This document shows, piece after piece, positions 25,501 to 37,910 of a stretch of 64,000 nt of DNA; positions within the stretch are counted from its first letter, which is position 1, and each line of letters opens with the position of its first letter. Made by a program: the position numbers and the translations under genes. Source of the stretch: Chionis minor (lineage: Eukaryota > Chordata > Aves > Charadriiformes > Chionididae); the NCBI GenBank assembly GCA_013398295.1, contig VZSF01001417.1, positions 248,001 to 312,000 on the forward strand, in the 5' to 3' direction. Under the pieces are notes generated by a model that saw only the letters and a list, made by a program, of their open reading frames with translations, made no database searches and was not told where the DNA came from.

Positions 25501-28500
25501 TCCTACAACTCTGTAGATGTAAAAAGGATTCTGGCTAGAATATCATCAATATGTGGCAGTCAGTATGAACAGCACTGCTAACTGGTGAGTTGGGTGGGAA
25601 GGGTCACCAACATGCTACCGTTGCCTATTCCTTGCATTTCAAGAATCCTAAGGAATGTCACAGCTACACATGCCGAGTGGCAGAAAGAAAAGGTTTTGCT
25701 GAAAGTGTATAACCACCTCCCACAAAATAAAAGTATGTTTGCTGTCAGAGTTTAGACAGTCTTCACAGAGCCGTGCAGCTCCAGGAGGTAGCTGATGCCA
25801 GTGCCAGTCTGGTCAAAAAGCAAGCGAGCACGCTCTTCCCTTCCTTCAGAGATACTGACCTTACTTGTGGAGGCAAACTTTGCATCGCTGGAAGTGAAAG
25901 TTTACTGGATTATCCGTTAGTTTGGACTTTTCACAAGTGAATTCCTCACGTGGCTGTGGGAAGGTTTTACACAAGACAGGAAAGAACTTGTAAAGTATTT
26001 TGACGGAGGTTCCAGATTTGTGAGTGTGTCATGTTCTGCCTATAGAACTATATAGAATAGGCAGAAAAGTATGGTATTTGTTCTATTATATATGCAAGTA
26101 TACAATTAAGGAATGAGAAAAACTACCTTTGCCTTTTGGGAGGAAGTAAGCAAATTAATCATTTACTTCCCATGAGACAGTGTTACAGAGTTGAAGGGCA
26201 CAGAAGTATTAAATGTGTTAGGCAATAATTACGAATTAAAAATTATGTTGTAGAATACGCATTCAGACATGACTTCCTGTTTTAAAACTTATCTCGGTGC
26301 AAAATACGTCTAACTAATACCAACACACTTGATCTTTAAATCTACACATAATAAACAGAGCACTTAGGTTTTATCTATTTGGATTTATAAACAACATAAG
26401 TGCAACAATCTGGTGCTCTCAGCACCTGTGCCATAAAAATACAGTTCTTGGAACAAGAAGCCCCCAGTTCACTGTTTCCATTGCACATGGCAAAGTTTAT
26501 ACTAATGAAACAAAACCACCCCATTTTCAGATGGAGTACGCATCACAGCTGCTCTCCTAAAACTCTTTATAACAGACAATGATCTAACTTTGTCCTGGCA
26601 ATCAAGTAACTCAAATTACTTCAGACTTGGTGAAGGAAATGAAAGCTTCAGAACTGTGGCGCTTCTACTTATCCAATTAAAAGACCTGTGTTTGAGCATA
26701 CTCTATATAGGGAGGGAAAAAGAGCTTCTGCAGGCAGCTGCCAGCAAGCTAGGGCTGCTGAGGTCAAACCAAGTGGTAGTCAAGGCCAAGATGGAGAGCC
26801 AGCTCCTACTAAACGGCATTGGGGTAGGAGCTCGCATCTTGAGGAGCGGTGAGGTCAAAAGCAATCCTGCCACAGGCACCGTGACGCCTGGAGCTCGCTC
26901 CCATTGTTCAACCGCATCGGTTGTACCTGGGGAGGGGAGGGAACGAGGGCCGCATCTCTGCGATGAAATCACTGCAGCATGTGCTTCCTTCCCTGATTTT
27001 GATCCCACTTGTGCATGGATACGAGGACAGCCGTGTTGCAGTCTCATCGCATTCTGTATGCATTGCCCAAAAGAAAGAAAAAAATTGTCAAAATTAATTT
27101 GGAAAATAATTCAGGAAGAATACAAAGACCATGTAGAAGCGGCTTAATGGCACAAGTTTCTGTTTGCAAAACCTTCAGTTACAGGCTATGATTCTGGCCC
27201 TATTAAAACAGAACGCACTTTTCTTTTTTTGCAGTCAATGCAATTTCAACAGGAGATGAAGCGTAAGCAAACAGAAAGTCTGTGGTGGAGCGATTTGCCA
27301 GCTCCAGGAGCACTCCTGCACTCCTCAGAGCTGGGAAGCTCTCACATGGCAACGTCCATCCCGACTCCTGTGGTGCCCAAGACTCCCTGCCGGGCCGACA
27401 GACAACAACTTGACCACGGTTGTTCATGTCAGTGCTCACCTTGACCCCAGCAGCAGGACGTGCCCTGGCCAAGAGACCTTGCAGCACCTCGGCGAGCCCG
27501 GAGCGCAGCAGATCACTTCCTCCGCAAGAGAAGCTATCGCAAGCACAACCCACCGGGTTGCGGATTTCTGTCCCAGCTCCCCACAGAATGATGAATGCGC
27601 CAAGTCTCGCTCTGTAAGGCACTTCGTGGCCTGGGACCAAGATCGATAAATTTCCAGAGAAAAGACCACGGTCAACAGTCACACAATGAAGGTTAGACAG
27701 TAAAATTAAAACTCGCCATGGGGAGAAGAGTATAATGGCTTTCCTGAGGACCAGTCCAGAAGATGTAATAAAAATTAGAAAGGTGCTTGAACCTCTTTTA
27801 TCCCAAATGCAAAGCGTATTTCTTCATTTACATATATATTTGCATATCACAATATATGTTATTGGAAAAAAATCAACAAAACAAACCCAGTGACTCCAAT
27901 ATGCACATTTCTTCAACTGCATCATGGATGAAAATAAACCCAAAAAGACAGATGAGGAGTTATGCTTTGCTTATTACTTTTACGATAAGGTTTTCAGATA
28001 CTGTGGTGGTAAACCTATTTTGAATAGCAAGCATTTGCTTGCTCCTATTATTCTACAATTTCTGTGGGAGATTTCTTGTCACCTCGGAAATTATACATTT
28101 GGTTCTAGGAAGAAAAATTAACTTTACTCAAAGGTCTAAGTAATTCGGATATATGGCATGCAGCATCTAAAACAAAAGTCTAATATCAACAAGCTCAGAA
28201 GTAGATTTTACGACTGTTAAATATACATGCTGCAAAAGATTAGATTTACTGCTTTGCTCGGATTGTGTTAGTCATTTATAACATTTGGGCACTGAGCAAC
28301 GTAAACTTATTTTATGGTTCTTTCATCCTTTCTCAAAAGGATTCCAGGCTCTTACATAGGCAAATTCAACATAAGGTTTTCTGGGATATAAGCACTGCAC
28401 ATACAAAGGTATTATTTCTGATGAATAACTCTCTTTTAAGGTCTTTTCATGATCCATTAATTTATGAATTACACAGCAGAGTAGGGATTGTGAAGGGCTT

Positions 28501-31500
28501 AATTTCAGTTATATGTTGATCTTTTTCCCTTGAAGCAGCTTTTATCCAAAAAGTAAGTAGGACTAAAAATAACATGTTCTCTTAGATTGACTCTGACAGG
28601 TCTGATAGAATTTAACTGGTTTACTCTTTACTTATCAGAAGGTGGGCAGTTGGACTCATCCCAAAAAGCAAAATAGCAAAGAATAATTCTTAGGCTTGCT
28701 TCATTCACAGTACAGTTACAAAAAGCAATGCAGCTGCTGTGAAATAAAATTTACAGTAAGGAATGAATTATGCAAATAAATGCTGCATAAAGATTAAGAT
28801 AAAAAACAACTCGGTAAAACTTTTTGACAATGTACTGGCAAACTGACTTCACGGGAGCCAGATTTCCAGCAAAACATCCTACCTCCACCTTGTCAGCCCT
28901 AATCCAACTCGGGTAAACTAGACGTAAGTTACTACTGACAGGTTATTTAGAGGTCAATGAGAAATTAGTCTCATGGTCCATCTTATTTGAAAAGAGTATT
29001 GCTGCTTTTGCTTATGGCTCAAAGAAAAGACCAAACAGCGATGAGCATAATTATAGAAGTATTCTTAGCCCCTAAATGCTGCTTCCCCCAAGGACTGAAG
29101 CATAGGGAAATTTCCACGGCCATCATAAATCAGCTTTATAGCTAATACCACAATGTTTAGAGCTATTATTTATTTCTCTTTTCTCTCCTCTCCCTTTTCT
29201 TAAAGCAAGCAAAAAACCCAACAGTCCTCAAAAGTGAGAGGGAGAATCTGCTCATAAGCTAAGGAAGCAATGATAAAATTCTGACCTCAGGAGTTTTTGG
29301 ATCCAAGCAGCAACTGTGAACATTGCTGCTACACAGAATTTGGCTGGCTGCTTGCAGCACAATATTTAAAGAAATCCAGATTAGCTGCAATTAAGAGATC
29401 TGTTTATTGCTGACAGGGTGTGGCAATATGTAAGAAACTCACGGTATCCCGAGAGGGAGTTTCTTAACTTCCTTTTCCTTACCTTCAATGGTTTCTGTTT
29501 CACAATGAAAAAGCGTGAAAAAATGCTGACAATATTTACATTCAAATTCCTCTTGGAAATTATACTGGGCTTCAGTACCAGCTAAGATGAAGCTAACATA
29601 AACTTTAGCATGACCACAATCTTTCTTAATCCCTCTTTTTCTTCCACACGTTACCCCGGAGGCGTTACCTGATGATGTGTAGTCAGATCTTGGTTTCTTG
29701 AAGTTCTCACATTTTCGGGCATTGCAATTGACTGTAATGTTCTTGCCATGAGCATAATTGTCATCAAGAGATGAGATATCCATTTAACATTTGTATAATA
29801 ATTCTTTTATCTGTCTTAATACACCTTATGAAACGAAGAGCAAGGTTTTGTTCAGAATCAAACCCAAACAAAGCTGTCTGTTCCATAGTGTTGTGGTTTG
29901 GCTCTCCAAAATGGGTTCTCTACGTGTCAGTAAATCTGTGACAGTTTGAGAAAAAATAAAAAAGATTCATTATGAAGGTAATATTGTCTGAAGTCCAAAA
30001 AATCATGTAATTTTCTTGAAACAAGCACACACATGAAATTCTAGGGATAAATGGGTAAAAGCTGCCTAAGCACACCTGAAAACATTTCAAATGGAAATTG
30101 TGGATTCTATGCCATCTCTAAAAATCCAGTCATCTCTATACAAGGAAGCCAAATGCAGTCACTAAAGGTCTTATTTTATCAGCTTATAGGACGGAATCAT
30201 TTCTTATATACACATTCAGTCCCCAATCACATATTTAAAACTGATCTAGTTAAATTATTTCAAAATTCTAATTTGGACATCAGTCACAAGATCGACTTAC
30301 TGCTATTTAATAGCTCACTAGGCTTCAGCTGAGCATAGTAACAGACTGAATGCACATTCTTAAGACTACAAGCAAACATGAGGAAAAGAAATCATTTAAA
30401 CCTGTGCAAAATGGAGTTATTTGATCTAATGATTTCTGCTTTGCGTTGGTGATGGGCTACTGGATTGCACACAGGTTCATCTCCACTGACATGGGGTAAC
30501 CCATTAAGCCACTGCAACTCAATTTCATGTCTGACTACATAGACAGAATTGAACTGATAGAGTTTAAGCAAAGTTTCACATTGTCAAGGCGGCTACGGTC
30601 TTCCTAAGGTAATAGGTACTTTTCCAAACGGGAGAAGCATTGAGCATTTCTCTGCTCTAAGGCCTTATATACACATAAATGTTACGCTGCCCATTTTAAC
30701 ACTACCAAGATAGTCAATACCCATATCTGGGTTTGTGTGTTGCAGTTAAGCTGATATTAGCATAGCCATACTGGCATAGTTCCTTTTATGCAGAAGAAGG
30801 ACTACTTCATCACGAGGGATCTTCAGCCCTGTGTAATTATATCCACGTTTACAGGCTGTAGCAGTTGTCAAATAGTTGGACCAGCACAAAACCCCCACCC
30901 CTATTTGTTAATTAAGCAAGGTCATTTTGGAACAATCAGTGGTAGTTTCCAGGTAGCATGTAATCTAGCTTTCTCAGCCATCGCCTGACACATTTATAAG
31001 CCTCTTTATGTGTAAGGCAGGTGTAGATGAGAAGCTGTTTCACTTGCAGACAGCAGGCAGAATCACGCTGTTACGAATACAGGAAAAACATGTGGAAGGT
31101 AACAGAGAAAAGACAGATCACAGACTTTGTCTGAACTCCAAAACGCACAAATGAGTCACCGCCACAGAGCGCATCGGGGCGATACCAACTATCGCTACAA
31201 GAAAAGCGCTGACCTAGCATGGGAAACAAGAAATGTCTCATACTCGTTCGCCGAAATTCTAGTTGTTTCATGAATTGTATATTTACAGCTTAAGTTTTTG
31301 CCTGCATTGAAAAAGCCAGCAGGTTTTTACTGTCTGAAACCAAGTCCAAATAGTTATTTTGATTAAAGACCTAAAATAGTCAATAACTTGTTGAAAATAC
31401 GGGCAAAGAAGATTCACACCACTTCTCTCCACTTCCAGAATAACATCTGCTGTTTGTGTTGTTTGAAAGTATGTGTCTGTGCTTGAAGACTGAAGACCTG

Positions 31501-33382
31501 CATGTTGCTGGCATAACGTGTAGGATTTTTAAAGGGGTGCAGTAGAGCATCGCATGTCATTGAGTCTAATGCCAACACTAATCACTTTTGAAATAATCCA
31601 ATGAAATATCAATATTTTTCCACAATGTAGAGGCCATTTGGATAATGACCACCACCTCAGAAGAGCAGTGACAGATTCCCGTGCCATCACACTTTGACTA
31701 GAAGCCTCATGTGCACTGTACACTTTTTTGTGCTCTGAATTGCAGCAGAATCAGGCTTACCAGCCCCCTGCAGTCTCTGTGGACCTGGCAACTGCTGTCA
31801 AGCAGGGTGGCTGGAGGACTGGTCCTTTTCCAGATGCTAAGTCTTACTCTTCTTTACAAGGAGCAGAGGAAAAGTTCAGATGAAGGCAACTACAGAAAAT
31901 CCAGTAGGTGCTTTGGGGAAAAGAGAAGAACCAGCTGGGGTTTCAGAGTCAAGAAAAGAAAAAGGGGTAGGGCGGTCACCACCACCCATAGACTGCACAC
32001 GTGTTGACACTAAGCTGCATCAAACATTTCTCAAAAAAAGTGCACTTTCCTTTCACCTCCCAGGACATCTATTAGTGCACGATGTCTTATAAAAGTGAGG
32101 GAAGACCAGGAGAAACGGCTCAGTAGTACCTACAGGTCTGAGATATTCTGGCAGCAAGACAGTGCACCAGGCAGCAGAAACAGCATCACAGTCATGGTAA
32201 GCAAGGGCCAACCTAGATTTACGATATTCTCTTGAGAAGGAGCAGGGGTTGAAGAAGGAGGAGCACCTCTCTGCACATCTACTGATGAGGACTTCCTCTG
32301 AAGTTCTTCACATCTCCAATGAGGCCAGGAAGGAAATGTCCAATAGCAACTAAGACCCATAGCAGACTAAAACACAGCTTCATTTGACCCACACTCAGGA
32401 ATTGTCCTTCAACAGGATTTTACAGTTCAAATTTCAAACAGGGCACAACAAGGGAGCTGGACGTATCAGCCACTTAAAACATTATCTTCATAACTTCTGT
32501 CAAATTGCGGAAAAGGAGAAGTCTGGCGGGAGCAGGCTGTTCATCTAGTCTGTGTGGATCACCTAAGCCGATAATTTAGTCTCTTGTGATATCTAAACCA
32601 TGGCCTACTTATTTTAAATTCCAATAAAGGGCTAATTAGTGCTAATTACAGTAGCAGGGATAGTGACGCGGCCATTCACACACAAAGAACTCGGCAGAGA
32701 CCAAACTCCACTTACATGTAGGTCAGCAAAAAGAAAAGAGCGCGCTGCACTTTGTCACATCTCATTTGGGTTGCCTTCAAAATGCTGAGCTAGAAGCAAA
32801 AGATACCACGGTTCATTTCCAATCCCCCGTCTAATCCTCTCACCCTTAATTTATTTTAAAAGTTTAATCAGAAGTTCATAAAGCTCCAATATAAATTTTT
32901 AAATAAAAAAAAATTAAGAACCTGCAGGTAAGCATTTTAGGAACTCATGGCTGGCCCAAGTTTCATTATGAATAAGGACTTTAGCAGTTCACTTTTCTGC
33001 AAATGCTGCTGTGATAAAACATAACTTCCATTCCCTCGCTGTTCCTTCAGGGATGTGTCATTTATGGAAAATAAATAGAAGACTTCTATTGCAAAGAATC
33101 CATGCTCCATTCAGGGTCAATGAAAACCTGCACCTCACTCTGGAGTTTCTGGCAGCATAGTACTAACTTTTCTGCAGAAACTGTCACTAGCTGCTAGAAG
33201 CCCTGGTACTAATAATGAAAGTACTTGTAGATATTCTTAGTATACAAATAATGTAGTATTTGCAGAAGGAGAAACCTGACTAATTTGGGGGTTTTCGATT
33301 TACTGTTGCTTGATGAAATTGATGGTATTAATAGTTCTTCAAAGAAGTCAGCCAGCTTGGGAATACGGATTGCTATAATGTT
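22581..33382. other. Intergenic desert
   Basis: Eleven kilobases of AT-rich DNA hold no recognised exon. They contain a 10-bp inverted repeat (26034-26066), a GC-richer patch at 26.7-27.7 kb with overlapping chance frames on both strands, a Cys-containing minus-strand open frame at 29439-29783 (listed separately), and a pair of TAATTA sites at 32631-32648. The 24.75-25.05 kb part looks like possible conserved noncoding DNA. Confidence 0.5.
29439..29783 (-). other. Unassigned 114-codon open frame, Cys-containing
   Basis: The minus-strand frame starts with an ATG and encodes a hydrophilic peptide with seven cysteines, in spaced groups near NCNARKCENF, VTCGRKRG...DCGHA and FECKYCQHFFTLFHC. An AATAAA appears on the minus strand at about 29403-29408, some 31 nt past the stop. 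I do not recognise the family. The length is within what chance allows for 64 kb of AT-rich DNA, and no splice structure or CpG island supports it. It could be a decayed domestic or viral fragment, a lncRNA-borne frame or noise. Confidence 0.12.
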
Positions 33383-34400
33383 CTTGGATTTCCAGGAGTC
33401 AAAGTGTTTTGACAAGTTCTCTCTCTAAAGGCTCTTAAAGAAACTAAGTTATCAGAAGGATGAAAATTCTTTAGTAGATTAATGATGTGTTGGAGCGTAG
33501 TAATAAATTGTTTTCGCCATGAGAGAGAAGCGATCAGGGATCTGCACTTGAACTTGCTCTCTTCAGTATATTCATAAATGATCTGGAAAAGGGAATTCAT
33601 AATGAGATGGCAAAGTTCGCTGATGATACAAATTACTCAGAACAGTCAATACTTCAAAAGGTGTCGTTATACTGAACACTGAGTGATTCAGCAACAAAAA
33701 TGTAGACGTTATTTAATATCAATAGATGCAAAGTAATACACATGGGGGAAGAAACAAACCCTAACTGCACATACACAGTCACAAGCAATAAATAAATTAT
33801 TTATTAACACTTCAGGAAGAATCTCGGACTCCTTGTTGAGACCTCTCTGAAAACATCTGTCCAGCGCTCGCTGGCAGACAGAAAGAGCAAACTAAATGTG
33901 ACAAATCATTATGTAAGGATGAAAAGTCAAAAGACAAAATATTACACTGCTGTATAAACCCAGACTGCATCCACATCCAAAATAATTCACTTGGGTCTGG
34001 TTGACCCATGTCCAAAGGTTTATTAGAAGTAGGAAGGGCATATGCTGGACAACACAGATGAATAGCAGTACACTACCGTAACTGTACAAGGATGGATGAA
34101 AGTACTTTTCAACTTGGAAAAGCGATGACTAAGAAGAATATGATAACTCTATGTAAAAGTGAGAATAGCATAGATAGTAAGGAACAATTTTTCACTATTT
34201 CTCATGTCGTAAGATTTATCAGGCACCAAATATTACCGTTTAAATCAAACAGATACAATTTTTTCAGATAATTCATAGCTGCACTGTATAGTTTATTGCT
34301 AAAAGAATGTTGTGGCTAACAAAAATATAAGCGGGTTCAATAAACAATTAGAACAATCTAGAGAAAGGATTCAGCAAGGTCTAATAAATATATAATGCAC
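33383..34400 (+). mobile_element. Ancient CR1-type LINE, sense, about 1 kb
   Basis: This is the longest LINE fossil in the window. Sense landmarks of CR1 ORF2 run in order. TTGGATTTCCAGGAGTCAAA (the 'DF..AFD' region) and AGGCTCTTAAAGAAACTAAG come first. Next are ATTCATAAATGATCTGGAAA and TTCGCTGATGATACAAATTA (the 'FINDL...FADDT' polymerase region), then GATGCAAAGTAATACACATG and CTCTCTGAAAACATCTGTCC. After those come CAACTTGGAAAAGCGATGAC with AATATGATAA, and finally AAGGAACAATTTTTCACTAT, TTGTGGCTAAC and GCGGGTTCAATAAACAATTAG. The frame is destroyed by many stops and indels, so it is an inactive fossil. Confidence 0.88.
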
Positions 34401-37299
34401 TTAAATCTACAGTTTAAGTAGCATGTGCATTGCGCACAGCTGGAAATTGGAGAAAGTATCACTCCGTGCTTGGCCTATTCTCTCCGCTAAGAAACAGTTA
34501 AGAGATCATGCCCAGCTCTGATTTAGAGTGGCCATTCTTATCCTATTATTTAGACCCAAAAGCCTGAAGTTTCATGATCTAATTATACCTGCCTTCAAGA
34601 AACAACTTAAATTTGGCTTCTATTTTCAGCACCAGGCAGGAAAGCCATTAATTCTCTCTTGCAATAAATAGGGGCTGAACATTGCTGGCACAATTATTAA
34701 CTCCTTCCTCCAGCAAGCATGTTCTGTACTGCTACAGCAATCCCTTCTGACTTCAGAACAAACACCGCTCCCTACTTACTCTTCTTCATCTGCCTGTGTA
34801 TCCAGTTGATCTCTCATCTTGTTCTTCATTACATCTATCATATGGTACTTTACTGATTTTTGCACAGAGAGATAGCTTTTGTGTTCTGGTAGACGTCTGA
34901 CAGTGTATTACACGCAACCTTCAGTCACATCACATCGTATTCAAAGGCAATATATCTAATTCGTCTACATTCTGCAGTACAATTTTATTTTCTGAACTGA
35001 CTTTTATTCAGCTTTGTCTCCCCATACATTTCAGAGTGTGACAACATACAAATCATTCCCAGGATATCGTATATATGGATAATATATTTTCAACATCATA
35101 TTCACCAAACTATTTATATCAACAGTTTTATTGATCAGTCACTTATGTTCCTTGGGTTATGAAAATAAGGTTTTAATTATAAAATCAGTACTTAGATGGG
35201 TACATGAAGCTGCAGTTAAAAACGGAAGAGGTGAGAAAGCTGCAGCCTGCTCAAGCTCTAAGGTAGGGCTTTACCTCAGCACTAATAAGAAGGCAAGGTG
35301 TGCAAAACCCACCCCATCCACTCTCTCCCCTAAGCAAGCTTATGCCCAAATTAAACTGGAGAAAAAACAAGAGTTACAGATAATGACTGAGCTTTTTAAT
35401 AGAGTTTATATGCTTCACTTCCACAGCATTTTAATGAAATTTGAATGCCTAATTCTTCTGGGTTCTTTTAAAAATCCCAGTCCGCATCACCAGATGCATA
35501 AACTATGACTGAATGCTTTCTTTTAATGTTTCCTAGTCACAGGGCAGACGAACCACATTCTGTACAAATTATAAACTGTGTTTACAACAACCAAGTAAGT
35601 GCAGGAAGGCCTGGATTAACCCAAAATACAAGGGATGATTTGTAAAAGTTTTAGTTGCTGACTGGCCTTCAGAAGGTAGACAGCGAGTGAATAAAACACC
35701 AGAAGGCTGGTTCTCAGAATAAATCAAAAATCCATTTCCAGAAACTTTAAAGCCTTTAAAATACGGACTTTACAGCAATAGAAACAGTGATAGAAGAAAC
35801 ATGTATTTTACTTCCTCATCTTTTTGCATCGATGAATCCAAAACTGCTCTGCAGATACACCTGTCGCAGGGCAGAAGCTCCGTGAGCAGCAAAGGCCAAG
35901 CAGGGGGGCTGGCGGGAGAGCTTGCAGAGTCACTGTCCTCCAGAGACGCTGAGCCCCACAAGCACCAGGAGCACGGGCACTCCAAAGAACATCACCCTAA
36001 TTCAGGCTGACCTAGTTCGCTTTACTCGCCCTGAATAAACAACCTTAAAGAGAGAGGTTCTCAGCCACCTTAGGAATAAAATACTCTTTTTAAATTCTGT
36101 GTATCCTGTAGAGCTTGGTAAGGGAGGGTGATTTTTAGGCTTGGAGGCTGTTAGGACAAGGCCAGATACAGAAGCTACAAGGGGATGTCATGCAGCGCAC
36201 AAGTCTGATGTGTTTTACGGTTTTTTTTCAGCAGGTCTATTTATTGAGAGATTGATTCTGATGGTTTGAATCAACGCCGTGTTAGCACACTGCTTCTTCA
36301 TTTTGATAATTAACAGCAAGCTTCTCAAATGTTGGCTGAAAATTTTCCTAGGCAGATTTTTTTTTTCTTTAGCTTAGCTTCCTGAGGAAATGAAGCTTGC
36401 GTGCATCACACTGTCTCTCTGTCATGTCTGTTCAGCTTCAACCAAACTGAACAGCGTAGTCATTTTTAAAATAGTAAGATCTTACAACAGACCTGTACAG
36501 CATTCAGCACATCATGGAAGGCAGCTCCCGCAGTCGTTAATTTTGTTGCCAGCAGAGGACAAGGGCAGTTGATTAGGTTCAGCTGGTAGCAGCTGCTGGA
36601 CACGTAGAGCTTGGCCACCTAGCACGCGTGCATCTCCAGAAGAGTGTCTGCTGGGTCACTGCTGTTCATTAGGCCAAGCAACAGAAGCTAAAAGCCATGG
36701 GGAAAAAAAAAAAACCTTAAGCGCAACACTGTGGCAGAGGAGCTAAGGGGAAGTGACGCATCTCACTATGAGGACACAGAGAGATTGGAAGGTACCATGG
36801 TAGAGGGCACATCAGTGTGACGAACACGATGTATCGCACCTTGAGAGATACAAGCCAAGAGCAAAGCAGTCCTCATTAGTTCTGCCATTCAAGGAATGAT
36901 CTGGAACTGTTCACGTCTCTCAATCCATCCATCTCCAATTTTTCAGCCAGACTTAACTTTGCTTGCAGCTCCTGTGTAAAAACCCCTGCAAGCACACAGA
37001 GCTACAGACAGGCATTAAACAACAGGACAAGGTCACAGTATATGATTAACCTTATATATATATATCATAAGCCAATGTTATATGTGATGCAAACCAATGA
37101 GATATGATAAGCCATGCGATAGTTGATACGTAAGGTGACTTAGGTGAGAAGGCACTATGTCTATTTACACAAGCAACTGCCATTTCCACTTGCACACAAG
37201 AAGCAGCAATTGAAAGTGTGTCCCTCCATTGGACCCACAGAAAGAACGTGTAACGGCTCACATAAGATGGAGGCTGCCTTTCCCTCGCCTGCTTAAGAA
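34401..37299. other. Intergenic desert
   Basis: No exon is recognised. A plus-strand open frame of 125 codons (35131-35508) has no family resemblance. The sequence is otherwise AT-rich and mostly unique. A short TATATATATATC stretch lies near 37052. Confidence 0.5.
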
Positions 37300-37910
37300 G
37301 ACGCCACGCTGATGCTGATGAAACAGCAGGTCTCTTTTCACAGCTTCGCAGGACGATAATAGGTGTCTGTGGACAGCCTCAGCTTCCCCTACAGAAAGGA
37401 GGACGGTTGTGAAGCCAGCGAGTACTCTCACAGGTGTGCAACGGGGCGCAGCGTCAGACCAGAGCCACCTGCCAGCACAGCCACCGGGCAGAACGCTGGC
37501 AGAGCTGTTTGCCCCCAAGGAGATGACGGTCGGTAGCCTGGCTGCCAGTAACGCCGCGCATCCCTCTTTCCGCTCGCTCACTGCCATCTGCAATTCAGCA
37601 GAACCAAAACAGTAAGGCAAGCGATTGCATCCTCCCTCGCCAGTACAGCAGTGTTCGTAAGGTGTCTTACTTTGGCTCGGGAGGGGCAGGATTTTTACAG
37701 AAGAGGCGGGGAGGGCTGCAGAAGGAGCGCGGGGGCAAGGCTGCCGCAAGCACAGCAAACCCTTTGTCAGCGGCCGCAGGCAGCCGGGGAAGCGCCGCTG
37801 GAGCAGCCTGTGTGGCAGCTCTGCAGCTCCGTCAGGCATCGCCACCCGCGTCGGCCCCTCTTGCAAAAAGAAGCGGTATTTGCCGCCTCTAACTTTTACC
37901 GCAGCAAAAT
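37300..37910. promoter_or_regulatory. Second orphan GC/CpG-rich patch
   Basis: A local island of about 600 bp has raised G+C and CpG, for example TAACGCCGCGCATCC near 37550 and CAGCGGCCGCAGGCAGCC near 37768. The surroundings are AT-rich. It gives opposing open frames (202 codons on the minus strand, under 95 on the plus) with no recognisable domain. It may be a small CpG island, a GC-rich enhancer or an old retrogene remnant. I see no poly-A tail or intronless homologue to support the last. Confidence 0.3.

Noticed and set aside
26590..27147. 185-codon plus-strand frame
   Set aside because: It has no recognisable domain and is overlapped by a 114-codon frame on the opposite strand in the same GC-richer patch. 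Chance is the simplest reading.
27203..27682. 159-codon minus-strand frame
   Set aside because: It overlaps several plus-strand frames in the same GC-richer patch and has no family resemblance.
37258..37866. 202-codon minus-strand frame
   Set aside because: It is explained by the local GC/CpG-rich patch. No domain or splice context is visible.
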